Shown here piece after piece: positions 1 to 9,009 of a DNA stretch of 64,000 nt. Position numbers and translations under genes: made by a program. Source of the stretch: Pseudomonas sp. MM223 (GTDB lineage: Bacteria; Pseudomonadota; Gammaproteobacteria; Pseudomonadales; Pseudomonadaceae); assembly GCA_947090765.1 (NCBI GenBank), contig OX352322.1, positions 2,587,501 to 2,651,500 of the forward strand. The letters are read 5' to 3'. The number at the start of each line of letters is the position of its first letter. Position 1 is the stretch's first letter. The notes under the pieces are model-generated. The model did not search any database. It was not told the origin of the DNA and saw nothing but the letters and a program-made list of their open reading frames with translations.

Positions 1-306
1 GTATACCGGCACTTGCGCGCCCGGCACTATGGGCAGTGGCCGACACTGGCGGCGCTGGCGCAGCAGCAGGGGATCAGTGCCAGTACGTTCCGCCGGCAGC
101 TGGAGCGGGAAGGGCGGTCGTACCAGCAGATCAAGGATGAAGTGCGCCGGGCGATGGCCTTCGAGCGGTTGCGCGAGGGGGTGTTGAGCATTGCCGAGAT
201 AGCCGAGCAGGCCGGGTTTCAGGAGCCCAGTGCGTTTCACCGGGCGTTCAAGAAGTGGACCGGGCAGAGCCCCGGCAGCTATCGGGCGCGGTTGGCCGGG
301 CGTTAG
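1..306 (+). CDS. AraC-family transcriptional regulator, C-terminal part (gene starts before the window)
   Basis: The frame is open from the first base and ends at 306, so only the last 101 residues are visible. They form an AraC/XylS DNA-binding domain with two helix-turn-helix units. The first is around LAALAQQQGISASTFRRQL. The second holds the family signature IAEIAEQAGFQEPSAFHRAF, followed by WTGQSPGSYR. The N-terminal ligand-binding domain lies outside the window, so the inducer and target cannot be judged. A REP pair directly follows the stop codon. Confidence 0.85.
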   Translation, partial: VYRHLRARHYGQWPTLAALAQQQGISASTFRRQLEREGRSYQQIKDEVRRAMAFERLREGVLSIAEIAEQAGFQEPSAFHRAFKKWTGQSPGSYRARLAGR

Positions 307-312
307 TTGCTA

Positions 313-422
313 CCTGTACTGGCCCAATCGCCGGTAAGCCAGCTCCCACAAGTCCGCCACAGCATTCGAGCCCTGTGAGGTACCTGTGGGAGCTGGCTTG
401 CCGGCGATTGGGCCGATACAGG
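313..422. repeat. REP inverted pair (subfamily A)
   Basis: Two arms of about 38-40 bases, 313-350 and 383-422, are near-perfect reverse complements. Both carry the core GGGAGCTGGCTTGCCGGCGA. The pair lies between the convergent ends of the AraC-type gene and the AhpD-like gene. It is the usual arrangement of P. putida REP elements and may also help end transcription. Confidence 0.85.
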
Positions 423-436
423 CAATCAAAGCATGA

Positions 437-874
437 TCAGGCCGGCACCATGGCAAACCCGACCCCAAAGCGGTTCCAGGCATTGATGGTGGCAATCGCC
501 AGGGTCAGGTTGGCCACTTCGGCCGGTTCGAAGTGCTCCTGCAAGGCTTCGTACTCCCCCTGCGGTGCCCCACGCTCTGGCAGGCGGGTCAGGCTCTCGA
601 CCCAGGCCAGCGCCGCACGTTCACGCGGGGTGAAGTAAGCGGTTTCGCGCCACACGCTCAAGGTCTGCAAACGTGCTTCGGTCTCACCGGCCTTGCGTGC
701 ATCGTTGGCGTGCAGGTTGACGCAATAGGCGCAGCCGTTGATCTGCGAAGCCCGCAGGCGCACCAGCTCCAGCAGGGAACTCTCCAGGCCGCTCTTGGCC
801 AGGGCCTGTTCCAGGCCGACCATGGCCTTGTAGGCTTCCGGGGCGTGCTTGGCCCATTCGATACGGTTGTGCAT
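437..874 (-). CDS. AhpD-like / carboxymuconolactone decarboxylase family protein
   Basis: The product has 145 residues starting MHNRIEW. The frame extends upstream to about 1000, but those codons lack family similarity, so the ATG at 874 is chosen. The sequence INGCAYCVNLHANDARKAGE has the CxxC pair and nearby histidine of the AhpD alkylhydroperoxidase-like fold. Family members are small, mostly helical peroxidase-like or decarboxylase-like enzymes. The CxxC suggests a thiol redox role, but the substrate is unknown. It is a single gene, divergent from the MFS gene to its right. Confidence 0.8.
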   Translation of the reverse strand: MHNRIEWAKHAPEAYKAMVGLEQALAKSGLESSLLELVRLRASQINGCAYCVNLHANDARKAGETEARLQTLSVWRETAYFTPRERAALAWVESLTRLPERGAPQGEYEALQEHFEPAEVANLTLAIATINAWNRFGVGFAMVPA

Positions 875-1088
875 GGCTGTCTCCAAAGGATGCGGGGTGG
901 GAATGGCGCTACTGTAGCGCTGCCCATTGGTCTCCCCGATAGCCAATTGCGCACATAAGCGGGAGGCCAATCGTGCATTCAGGTGGCCACTGACAAGCAT
1001 CCAATCTCTTCATTTCTGCCAGGCCTGCCCAGCCGGGATAATGGCGGGGTCCTGCTACCTGAGAACCGATGCACAATGAGAGCCTGCT

Positions 1089-2273
1089 TTGAACCTGTTG
1101 CTGGTGATCCTGCTGGCGCTGAACCTGCGGCCGATCCTGACCAGTATCGGCCCGTTACTCGAACCCATGCGCGCCAGCACCGGCCTGGGCTACCAACAGG
1201 CAGCCCTGCTGACGGCGTTGCCAGTACTGTGCATGGGCCTGGTGCCGTTGCTGCAACCGTGGCTGCGGCGCTGGATCAGCGAGCATGGCGGCATGCTCGG
1301 TGGCCTGGTGGCGATTGCCCTGGCCTGCCTGTGGCGCCTGCAACTGGACAGCGCCTGGGCGTTGATTGCCAGTGCCGTGGTCGCCGGCTTGGGGGTGGCG
1401 GTGGTGCAGGGCATGATGCCGGGGCTGGTCAACCGCTGGTTCCCAGGCCGCCTGGCGGGGGCGATGGGGCTGTATTCGGCGGCGTTGATGAGTGGCGGCG
1501 GCATGGCGGCCGTGCTTGGGCCGCATATCAGCGGCCACTTCGGCCACTGGCAGGTGGGCCTGGGCCTGTGGGCCATCCCGGCACTGCTGGCGCTGCTGGC
1601 CTGGGCCGTACTGCGGCCTCGGCACGGCGTGCCAACGCTGGCCGGGGCCGCTGGCGGGCACTGGTTCAGCACGCGCCGGGCCTGGTTGCTGGCGTTGTAC
1701 TTCGGCCTGATCAATGGCGGCTACACCAGCATGGTGGCCTGGCTGCCGGCGTACCATATCGAGCACGGCGGTAGCGCCCAAGGCGGCGCAGACCTGGTTG
1801 GCCTGATGACAGTCTTCCAGGTGGCCGGCGCCCTGGGGTTGCCGCTGTTGCTGCGGCGTTGGGCTGACCGCCGCCCAGGCCTGTGGTTGGCACTGGCGAT
1901 TCAGTTGGCCGGTTTCCTCGGCCTGCTGCTGGCGCCTACGCAGGCGGCGGGGCTGTGGGTGGCGATGATCGGTTTTGGCCTGGGTGCCTGCTTCAGCCAG
2001 AGCCTGACGTTGACCCTGGAACACCTGAAGACGCCCGCCGAGGCCGGCAGCCTGGCGGCGTTCGTGCAGGGCATCGGCTTCATCATCACCGGTATCGTGC
2101 CGTATATCACCGGCTGGCTGCGTGATGTGAGTGGTGACTTCCAGGCGTCTTGGACGCTGCTCACCGTGACCGTGCTGGCCATGCTGCTGGTCACCACCTG
2201 CTTCAACCCGCGTGGCTATGCCGCAGCCATCGCGCGCCCGGCCACGCCAGGCAAGGCCGCGCCGGTCAGCTGA
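1089..2273 (+). CDS. CynX/NimT-family MFS transporter; N-terminus probably frameshifted
   Basis: The open frame gives a 394-residue hydrophobic protein with about twelve membrane segments. It has the early signature ALNLRPILTSIGPLL typical of the CynX/NimT (cyanate or nitroimidazole exporter) branch of MFS. In the sequence as given it can only start at the TTG at 1089. An ATG at 1069 reads MHNESLL and then stops. One more T in the run at 1088-1090 would join that ATG in frame and give MHNESLLLNLLLV. A one-base deletion is therefore likely. The substrate cannot be inferred. The 3' end overlaps the convergent MocR gene by 8 bases. Confidence 0.82.
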   Translation: MNLLLVILLALNLRPILTSIGPLLEPMRASTGLGYQQAALLTALPVLCMGLVPLLQPWLRRWISEHGGMLGGLVAIALACLWRLQLDSAWALIASAVVAGLGVAVVQGMMPGLVNRWFPGRLAGAMGLYSAALMSGGGMAAVLGPHISGHFGHWQVGLGLWAIPALLALLAWAVLRPRHGVPTLAGAAGGHWFSTRRAWLLALYFGLINGGYTSMVAWLPAYHIEHGGSAQGGADLVGLMTVFQVAGALGLPLLLRRWADRRPGLWLALAIQLAGFLGLLLAPTQAAGLWVAMIGFGLGACFSQSLTLTLEHLKTPAEAGSLAAFVQGIGFIITGIVPYITGWLRDVSGDFQASWTLLTVTVLAMLLVTTCFNPRGYAAAIARPATPGKAAPVS

Positions 2274-3699
2274 GGCGTTGCAGGGTATCGCGTACCCGGT
2301 CCAGTGCCGGGTCGATGTCCAGCAGCTCGATGGCGCCGAAGCCCAGCAACAGCCCCGGGCGTACCGGTGCTTCGCTGAAGAATGGCGCCAGCGAATACAG
2401 GCCGACTTCCACCTTGCGCGCGAGGTTGGCCAGCAACTCGACATCGACACCGGGGTTGGCCAGTGCACTGAGGTGGAAGCCGGCACTGGCGGGGATGGCG
2501 CTGAACCACGGTGACAAGTCACCGCCCAGGCGTGTCAGGATGCGCTCGCGCCGGGCGCTGTAGACTTCGTGGCAACGGCGGATGTGCTTGTTCAGGTGGC
2601 CTTCGCCCAAAAAACGCGCCAACGCCCACTGCAGCAATGTCGGGCTGTGCCAGTCACTGAGGTGCTTGGCCACGCAGGCGGCCTGCAGTACGGCGGGCGG
2701 CAGCACGGCATAGCCCAGGCGCAACTCGGCTAGCAGGGTCTTGGAAAAGGTCCCCACATAGGCCACAAGGCCATGCCGGTCGAGGCGCTGCAAGGCATCC
2801 GAGGCCGGCCCGTGGTAGCGGAACTCGCAGTCGTAATCGTCTTCGATGATCAGTGCACCCAGTTCGGCGGCCCGGGCCAGCAGGGCGTGCCGGCGTGGTT
2901 CGCTCATCGGCATGCCCAGTGGGAACTGGTGCGAAGGCGTTACGTAGATTAGCCGTGTGCCATCGGCGATCTGCTCCACGCACAGGCCTTCTTCGTCGAC
3001 CGGTACTGATTGCAGGCGTGCCCCCAGGGCCAGGAACAATTGCCGTGCCGGCGGGTAGCCGGGGTCTTCCATGGCCACCTGGCAACCTGGCTCGACCAGC
3101 ACCCGGGCGATCAGGTCCAGCGCTTGCTGGGCGCCGTTGCACACCAGCAGGTCGGCTGCGCTGCAATGCACGCCGCGGGCGTAGGCGATGTGGTGGGCAA
3201 TGGCCTCGCGCAGCTCCGGCAGGCCCTGGGCGGGGAACTGCCGCTCGGGGTGGCGCTGGCTGCGGCGCAAGGCGTAGTTCAGGCAACTGCGCCACTGGTC
3301 GAACGGGAACTGCGCCTTGCTCGACGCACCGCCGACAAAATCATAGCGCGAGGGCGCTTGCAGCTGGCGTTGGCCGAGCACGGTGGCACGCTGCTGCCAG
3401 CGTTCGAGGGACGCGGCACCGGCCAGGGGAACGGTGGTTGATTCATTGCTGCGCAGTGGTTGGCGCGGGGTGATGAACGTGCCGCGACCGACCACGCCGC
3501 TGAGCAGGTTGTCGTAGGTCAGCCGCGAATAGGCCTCGGCCACGGTCTTGCGCGACACGCCCAGTTGCTCGGCCAGCAGGCGGGTGGGTGGCAGCTGGGT
3601 GCCGGCGGCCAGGTGGCCGCTGTCGATACCGGCGCGCAGTTGCTGGTAAAGCTGATCGGCCAGGCCTTTGCGGCCTTCCAGGCGAATGTGCAGTTCCAT
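2266..3699 (-). CDS. MocR-type regulator: GntR wing helix fused to aminotransferase-like domain
   Basis: The product has 477 residues from MELHIRLEG. The longer upstream frame runs into REP sequence, so the ATG at 3699 is chosen. The N-terminal 70 residues are a GntR winged helix, with LPPTRLLAEQLGVSRKTVAEAY and then GRGTFI. The rest is a fold-type I aminotransferase-like domain with the PLP lysine in GTFSKTLLAELRLGY. MocR/PdxR proteins sense PLP or a PLP-amino acid adduct and control nearby vitamin B6 or amino acid genes. No obvious target gene sits beside it; the MFS gene converges on it. Confidence 0.85.
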   Translation of the reverse strand: MELHIRLEGRKGLADQLYQQLRAGIDSGHLAAGTQLPPTRLLAEQLGVSRKTVAEAYSRLTYDNLLSGVVGRGTFITPRQPLRSNESTTVPLAGAASLERWQQRATVLGQRQLQAPSRYDFVGGASSKAQFPFDQWRSCLNYALRRSQRHPERQFPAQGLPELREAIAHHIAYARGVHCSAADLLVCNGAQQALDLIARVLVEPGCQVAMEDPGYPPARQLFLALGARLQSVPVDEEGLCVEQIADGTRLIYVTPSHQFPLGMPMSEPRRHALLARAAELGALIIEDDYDCEFRYHGPASDALQRLDRHGLVAYVGTFSKTLLAELRLGYAVLPPAVLQAACVAKHLSDWHSPTLLQWALARFLGEGHLNKHIRRCHEVYSARRERILTRLGGDLSPWFSAIPASAGFHLSALANPGVDVELLANLARKVEVGLYSLAPFFSEAPVRPGLLLGFGAIELLDIDPALDRVRDTLQRLS

Positions 3700-3799
3700 G
3701 GGGCGGTCCGGAGCGGGGGAGTGCTCAGGATAGCGGATTGGCCAGGGAAGGGCATGGGGCCGCCTTGCGGCCCGTCGCCGGCACCAGGCTTGACGCGGT

Positions 3800-3843
3800 C
3801 CTGTGGGAGCTGGCTTGCCGGCGATGGGCTGCAAAGCAGCCCC
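3800..3843. repeat. Single REP element (subfamily A)
   Basis: The segment starts CCTGTGGGAGCTGGCTTGCC and ends in a short inverted repeat, GGGCTGC-AAA-GCAGCCC, at 3826-3842. It lies between the MocR start and the next minus-strand gene. No opposite partner is seen. Confidence 0.7.
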
Positions 3844-3850
3844 AAAAAGC

Positions 3851-4189
3851 TCAGAACCGGGCCGTGCTCACGGTGATATAGCCCTTGTCTGCAACCGCAA
3901 TGCGTATCACCGTCTCGTCCGCTGGCGCCTTGCGGCTGCGCTTGATTCGCACGCCATCCACTGCGGCAGCTTTCAGGTGTTCGGTGATGGCCCGCCCGTT
4001 CGGGTCGAAGAACACCTCGCTGGCCAGCAACTCGATGCGTTCGATCAGCTGGCGGGAGTGCTCGTCGGTGGCGCAGAAGAACATCACCCCTGACAGGTGG
4101 GGGTCTTCATCGGGGTTGCTGATGTCATGGGTGAGCATTTCGCGCAGGCTGCTGCGCAGTTCGGTAATGGAGCGGGCGTACAGGTGCAT
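3851..4189 (-). CDS. Hypothetical protein, 112 residues
   Basis: The start MHLYARSITE is chosen because the minus-strand leader has a strong GAGGAGG ribosome site just before the ATG at 4189. The protein is soluble, acidic in the middle, and has no signal peptide or membrane segment. The C-terminus is rich in beta-type sequence (ETVIRIAVADKGYITVSTARF region). I do not recognise a family. It is probably a single-gene unit, divergent from the flavin reductase-like gene across about 200 bases. Confidence 0.7.
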   Translation of the reverse strand: MHLYARSITELRSSLREMLTHDISNPDEDPHLSGVMFFCATDEHSRQLIERIELLASEVFFDPNGRAITEHLKAAAVDGVRIKRSRKAPADETVIRIAVADKGYITVSTARF

Positions 4190-4393
4190 ACGGAGCCTCC
4201 TCTGGATCGCGACCTTGCGTTGTCCAGTTGCGATCTTGTTTTCTGTGCGCAGAGGCAGCAAGTAGGACGCTTCCGAGAGTGCTGTGGGAAATTTCTGAAG
4301 GTGCTGAAATGCCACCCCTGACTGGCAAGTAGCAGGTGGCAGTGGTCTGCGGCACAATTCGCTCGTCTGATACCTGCCTTGCCGAGGATTGCC

Positions 4394-4975
4394 ATGAACA
4401 GCCATTTCCAACCCGTCGACCTGAAAAAGGCCTATCGCCTGCTGAACCATGGCCCGACGGTGCTGGTGTCGGCCAGCCACGAGGGGGTGGATAACGTGAT
4501 GGCGGCCGCCTGGGCCTGCGCGCTGGATTTCGACCCGCCCAAGGTGACCGTGGTGCTCGACAAGATCGCCCGCACCCGCCAGTTGGTGGAGGGCAGTGGC
4601 TGGTTCGTGATCCAGGTGCCGACTGCGGCCCAGGCGCACCTGACTCACCAGGTCGGTACCCGCAGCCTGTTCGACCAGCCCGACAAGCTGGCCAGCATCG
4701 GTGTGCAGTTGGCGCGGGTCGAAGGGCATGCAGCGCCGTTGGTGCAGGGCTGCTCGGCGTGGTTGATGTGCCGGGTGATCGACGAGCCGCACAACCAGAA
4801 CACCTATGACCTGTTCATTGGTGAAGTAGTGGCGGCCTGGGCCGATGACCGGGTGTTCCGGGACGGGCACTGGGCCTATGAAAATGCCGACCCGCAGTGG
4901 CGCAGCTTGCACTACGTGGCGGGTGGGCATTTTTATGCGATTGGCGAGCCGGTGGTGGTCGATTCGCAGGGTTGA
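4394..4975 (+). CDS. Flavin reductase-like (FMN-binding split barrel) protein
   Basis: The product has 193 residues from MNSHFQP, preceded by a GAGGA ribosome site. Features that fit the flavin reductase-like FMN-binding family are PTVLVSASHEGVDNVMAAAW near the start, the DFDPPKVTVVLD segment, and the C-terminal LHYVAGGHFYAIGEPV. Members bind FMN. Some reduce flavin for partner monooxygenases and others are uncharacterised conserved flavoproteins. No monooxygenase partner is adjacent. Confidence 0.8.
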   Translation: MNSHFQPVDLKKAYRLLNHGPTVLVSASHEGVDNVMAAAWACALDFDPPKVTVVLDKIARTRQLVEGSGWFVIQVPTAAQAHLTHQVGTRSLFDQPDKLASIGVQLARVEGHAAPLVQGCSAWLMCRVIDEPHNQNTYDLFIGEVVAAWADDRVFRDGHWAYENADPQWRSLHYVAGGHFYAIGEPVVVDSQG

Positions 4976-4999
4976 TCAAAAAGCTCGGCACCGATCTCG

Positions 5000-5114
5000 T
5001 GTAGGAGCGGCCTTGCGCCGCGAAAGGGCGCGCAGCGGCCCCAGTTTGAAGCTTCGGCTTGAAGATTGCCGGGGCCGCTTTGCGGCCCTTTCGCGGCGCA
5101 AGGCCGCTCCTACA
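5000..5114. repeat. REP inverted pair (subfamily B)
   Basis: A long inverted repeat with outer arms TGTAGGAGCGGCCTTGCGCC and its complement, and inner arms of alternating GGCCGC. It lies between the convergent flavin reductase-like gene and glcB. Confidence 0.85.
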
Positions 5115-5132
5115 AAGACCGCGCAGGCAGGG

Positions 5133-7302
5133 CTAACGATTTACCGCCTGCTTGAAGCGCAACCGCCAGCCATGCAACAACGGCTCGGTATAGCCACTCG
5201 GTTGCTCGCGCCCCTTGAACACCAGCTCCCGTGCAGCGCGGAAGGCATGCGATGCCTCAAAGCGGGTCGCCATTGGCCGGTATGCCGGATCCCCTGCATT
5301 CTGCTGGTCCACCACGTTGGCCATGCGTTGCAAGGTCGCTTCGACCTGCTCGGCACTCACCACCTCATGCTGCAACCAGTTGGCAATGTGTTGTGCCGAA
5401 ATGCGCAAGGTGGCGCGGTCTTCCATCAGGCCGACGTCGTGGATGTCCGGTACCTTGGAGCAGCCGACCCCTTGTTCGACCCAGCGCACCACGTAGCCAA
5501 GAATGCCCTGGCAATTGTTGTCCAGCTCGGCCTGTACATCGTCGGCGCTCCAAGGCCGCTCTGAGCTCGACCGGCACGCTGAGCAGGTCGTGCAGCAACG
5601 CCTGGCGCTGGGCATTCAGGTCTACATGTTCCAGCGTCTGCTGCACGGCTGCCACGTCCACCTGGTGGTAGTGCAGCGCATGCAGCGTCGCCGCAGTGGG
5701 TGAGGGCACCCAGGCGGTGTTGGCGCCGGCCTTGGGCTGGGCAACTTTTTGTTCGAGCATGGCCGCCATCAGGTCAGGCATGGCCCACATGCCCTTGCCG
5801 ATCTGCGCTTTGCCGCGCAGGCCACAGGCCAAGCCCACCAGTACGTTGCTGCGTTCATAGGCCTGGATCCAGGCGCTGCCTTTCATGTCGCCTTTGCGCA
5901 GCATGGCGCCGGCTTCCATGGCGGTATGCATTTCGTCCCCGGTGCGGTCGAGGAAGCCGGTGTTGATGAACACCACCCGTGACGCGGCGCTGGCGATGCA
6001 GGCTTTGAGGTTGACGCTGGTGCGCCGCTCCTCGTCCATGATGCCCATCTTCAGGGTATTCGCAGGCAAGCCCAGCAGGGCCTCGACACGGCCGAACAAC
6101 TGGTCGGCGAAGGCCACTTCGGCCGGCCCGTGCATCTTAGGCTTGACGATGTACAGGCTGCCTTCGCGGGAATTGCCGCGGCGCTTGAGGTCGTGCAGGC
6201 CGATCAGGCTGGTGACCACGGCGTCGAGGATGCCTTCGGGGATTTCCCGGCCATCGCGGTCGTGGATGGCCGGGTTGGTCATCAGGTGGCCCACGTTGCG
6301 GATAAACAGCAGCGAGCGGCCCGGCAGCGTCAGGGGTTGGCCGTTTGCACCCTGGTACTGACGGTCGGCGGCCAGGGTGCGGCTGAAGGTGTTGCCGCCT
6401 TTGCTGACCTGCTCGCTGAGGTCGCCTTTCATCAGGCCCAGCCAGTTGCGGTAGACGTTGACCTTGTCGTCGGCATCCACGGCAGCTACCGAGTCTTCGC
6501 AGTCGATGATGGTGGTCAGCGCGGCTTCCAGGACGATGTCCTTGACCCCGGCCAGGTCCTGCTGGCCGATTGCACTGGTCGGGTCGATCCGGATTTCGAA
6601 ATGCAGCTGATGGTGCTGCAACAGGATCGCCGTGGGCGTGCTCGGCTCACCTTGGTAGCCATGGAGTTGTGCAGGATGCTGCAACCCGACCTGGCGGCCG
6701 TCGGCCAACGTCACTTGCAGCGCGCCCTGGTTGATCGCATAGGCCTTGGCGTCGCTGTGTGAAGCGCCGTCGAGGGGCGCGCTGGCGTCGAGGAAGTGCC
6801 GGCCATAGGCAATCACCCGAGCGCCGCGCACCGGGTTGTAGCCCTGGCCGCGTTCGGCGCCGGCGGTTTCGGCAATGGCATCGGTGCCGTACAGCGCATC
6901 GTACAGTGACCCCCAGCGGGCGTTGGCAGCGTTCAGGGCGTAGCGGGCATTGCTCAGCGGCACGACCAACTGCGGGCCGGCTTGCACGGCGATTTCGCGG
7001 TCGACGTTGGCGGTGCTGATCTGCACGTTTGCGGGGGTGTCGACCAGGTAGCCGATGCCTTGCAGGAAGTGCTGGTAGGCGGCCATGTCGCGAATCGGGC
7101 CGGGGTGCTGGCGGTGCCAGTTGTCAAGCTCGGTTTGCAGGCGCTCGCGTTCGGCGAGCAGGGCACGGTTTTGCGGGGCGAGGTCGTGGACCAGGGTGCT
7201 GAAGCCTTGCCAGAAGGGGGCGGCTTCGATGCCGGTGCCGGGGAGGACTTCGTCTTCGATGAAACGCTGGAGGATAGGGGCGATCTTGAGTTGGTTTGGC
7301 AT
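5133..7302 (-). pseudogene. glcB: Malate synthase G, frameshifted near 5563-5569 (probably a sequence error)
   Basis: Malate synthase G condenses glyoxylate with acetyl-CoA to give malate, the step that carries glycolate carbon into the TCA cycle. Start [10 protein letters not shown] at 7302; about 723 residues, the normal family length. Visible active-site motifs are [27 protein letters not shown] and [17 protein letters not shown] in the first frame. [11 protein letters not shown], with the catalytic-base aspartate, is in the second frame. The reading frame changes in the hexamer GAGCTC at 5563-5568. Removing one base gives [18 protein letters not shown] and restores the whole protein. Total length is 2170 bases, one more than a multiple of three. 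It is the last gene of the leftward glc series. Confidence 0.9.
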
Positions 7303-7343
7303 TGGTCTGTCCGCCTGGTGTTCAGTCTTCTGGATGTGTATTG

Positions 7344-7371
7344 CCTGTACCGGCCTCTTCGCGGGTACAGG
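7344..7371. repeat. Short hairpin, remnant REP between glcG and glcB
   Basis: CCTGTACC at 7344-7351 pairs with GGTACAGG at 7364-7371 around a loop containing CGGCCTCTTCGC, which is the core of the P. putida REP consensus. It may lower read-through from glcDEFG into glcB. Confidence 0.6.
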
Positions 7372-7373
7372 AG

Positions 7374-7772
7374 TTACAAGACAGCCGCTCCAGCCTTGGC
7401 CACCTGGGCATCCTGTTCGGACTTGACCCCGGACACGCCAATGGCACCCACCACCTGGCCCTCCACCCGCAGTGGCACGCCACCTTCCAGGCTGGTCAGC
7501 AGCGGTGCAGTGACGAATGCGGTGCGGCCACCATTGACCATTTCCTCGTAATCCCGCGTTTCCTTGCGCCCCAGGGCGGAGGTTCGGGCTTTTTCCACGG
7601 CAATGTAGGCACTGGCCGGCGCACAGCCATCCATGCGCTCCAGGGCCAAGGGGTGGCCACCGTCGTCGACCACGGCGATGGTCACGTTCCATTGTTGGGC
7701 CAGGGCTTCCTGGCGGGCGGCGGTCAGTACACGGGCGACTTCGGCCTGGCCGATCACGAACTTGCTATGCAT
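7374..7772 (-). CDS. glcG: GlcG/HbpS-type heme-binding-family protein
   Basis: The product has 132 residues and covers the whole GlcG/HbpS domain. Visible landmarks are the motif [16 protein letters not shown], then [14 protein letters not shown], and a glycine-rich end [19 protein letters not shown]. The molecular role of GlcG in glycolate use is not established; HbpS homologues bind heme. Its start overlaps the end of glcF by 8 bases, which indicates translational coupling in the glcDEFG operon. Confidence 0.9.
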   Translation of the reverse strand: MHSKFVIGQAEVARVLTAARQEALAQQWNVTIAVVDDGGHPLALERMDGCAPASAYIAVEKARTSALGRKETRDYEEMVNGGRTAFVTAPLLTSLEGGVPLRVEGQVVGAIGVSGVKSEQDAQVAKAGAAVL

Positions 7773-9000
7773 GGGGGTTCTCCGGGTTCAAGGCTGCTTC
7801 GACGATTTCGATCCAGTGCCGTACCGGCGTGCGCCCGGCCCCGTCGAGGTGGGCCTGGCAGCCAATGTTGGCGGTGGCGATGACTTGTGGGTTGCCGCTT
7901 TCCAGTGCGTTGAGGCGGTTGTCACGCAGTTGTAGCGACAGCGCTGGCTGGGTCAGCGAATAGGTGCCAGCCGAGCCGCAGCACAGGTGGCCGTCCGGCA
8001 CCGGGGTCAGGGTAAAACCCAGGCGCGTCAGCAGCGCCTCTACCGCACCCCCCAGTTTCAGGGCGTGTTGCAGCGTACACGGGCAATGGAACGCCAGGCG
8101 TTGCTCGGCGCACAGGCCCAGTTGCTCGACCGGCTCATCACGCAGTACTTCTACCAGATCGCGCGACAGGGCGCTGACCCGTGCGGCTTTGGCTGCGTAC
8201 AGCGGATCATTTTCCAGCAGGTGGCCGTAGTCCTTTACGAATGCGCCACAGCCGCTGGCCGTTTGCACGATGGCCTCGGCGCCTGCTTCGATGGCCGGCC
8301 ACCAGGCGTCGATATTGCGCCGTGCACGTTGCAGGCCTTGCTCCTGGGCATTGAGGTGGTAGTCCACCGCGCCACAGCAGCCGGCTTGGTGGATGGGTTC
8401 GATGCTGATGCCCAGGCGGTCCAGCAGGCGTGCGGCGGCGGCATTGGTATTGGGCGACAGTGCCGGCTGCACGCAGCCTTCCAGCATCAGCACCCGGCGC
8501 ACATGGTGCGGTGCCGGGCGCTGGCCGGGCGCGGTCATCCGTGCCGGCAGCTTGCGTTTGAGCGTGGCCGGCAATAGCGGGCGCAAGGCCTGGCCGCTGC
8601 GGGTCAGGGCCTTGAACAGTGCCGGGCGCGGCACCACCGCGCGCAGGCCCTGGCGCAGCAGGCGCTGGCCGAGCGGGCGCGGCACCTGCTGTTCGACCAC
8701 GGCGCGGCCGATGTCCAGCAGGTCGTGGTACTTGACCCCGGAGGGGCAGGTGGTTTCGCAGTTGCGGCAGGTCAGGCAGCGGTCCAGATGCAGTTGGGTG
8801 CTGGCGGTGACCGGCTCGCCTTCGAGCATCTGCTTGATCAGGTAGATGCGCCCGCGCGGGCCGTCCAGTTCATCGCCCAACAACTGGTAGGTGGGGCAGG
8901 TGGCGGTGCAGAAACCACAGTGCACGCAAGAACGCAGGATACGTTCGGCCTCGTCGGCGCGGGCCAGGCGGCGGGCTGTTTCGCTCAGGTTGGTTTGCAT
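7765..9000 (-). CDS. glcF: Glycolate oxidase iron-sulfur subunit
   Basis: The product has 411 residues, the usual length. It carries two 4Fe-4S ferredoxin motifs, with cysteines 25, 28, 31, 35 (CVHCGFCTATCP) and 76, 79, 82, 86 (CLTCRNCETTCP). The C-terminal half has the two CCG-type motifs, CCGAVDY and CCGSAGTY. GlcF carries electrons from the flavin subunits GlcD and GlcE toward the respiratory chain when glycolate is oxidised to glyoxylate at the inner membrane. The gene sits 9 bases after glcE. Confidence 0.95.
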   Translation of the reverse strand: MQTNLSETARRLARADEAERILRSCVHCGFCTATCPTYQLLGDELDGPRGRIYLIKQMLEGEPVTASTQLHLDRCLTCRNCETTCPSGVKYHDLLDIGRAVVEQQVPRPLGQRLLRQGLRAVVPRPALFKALTRSGQALRPLLPATLKRKLPARMTAPGQRPAPHHVRRVLMLEGCVQPALSPNTNAAAARLLDRLGISIEPIHQAGCCGAVDYHLNAQEQGLQRARRNIDAWWPAIEAGAEAIVQTASGCGAFVKDYGHLLENDPLYAAKAARVSALSRDLVEVLRDEPVEQLGLCAEQRLAFHCPCTLQHALKLGGAVEALLTRLGFTLTPVPDGHLCCGSAGTYSLTQPALSLQLRDNRLNALESGNPQVIATANIGCQAHLDGAGRTPVRHWIEIVEAALNPENPHA

Positions 9001-9009
9001 GGTCTGGCC

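Noticed and set aside
1155..2522. A 455-codon open frame on the minus strand opposite the MFS gene
   Set aside because: Low-complexity shadow product; the plus-strand MFS protein is clear.
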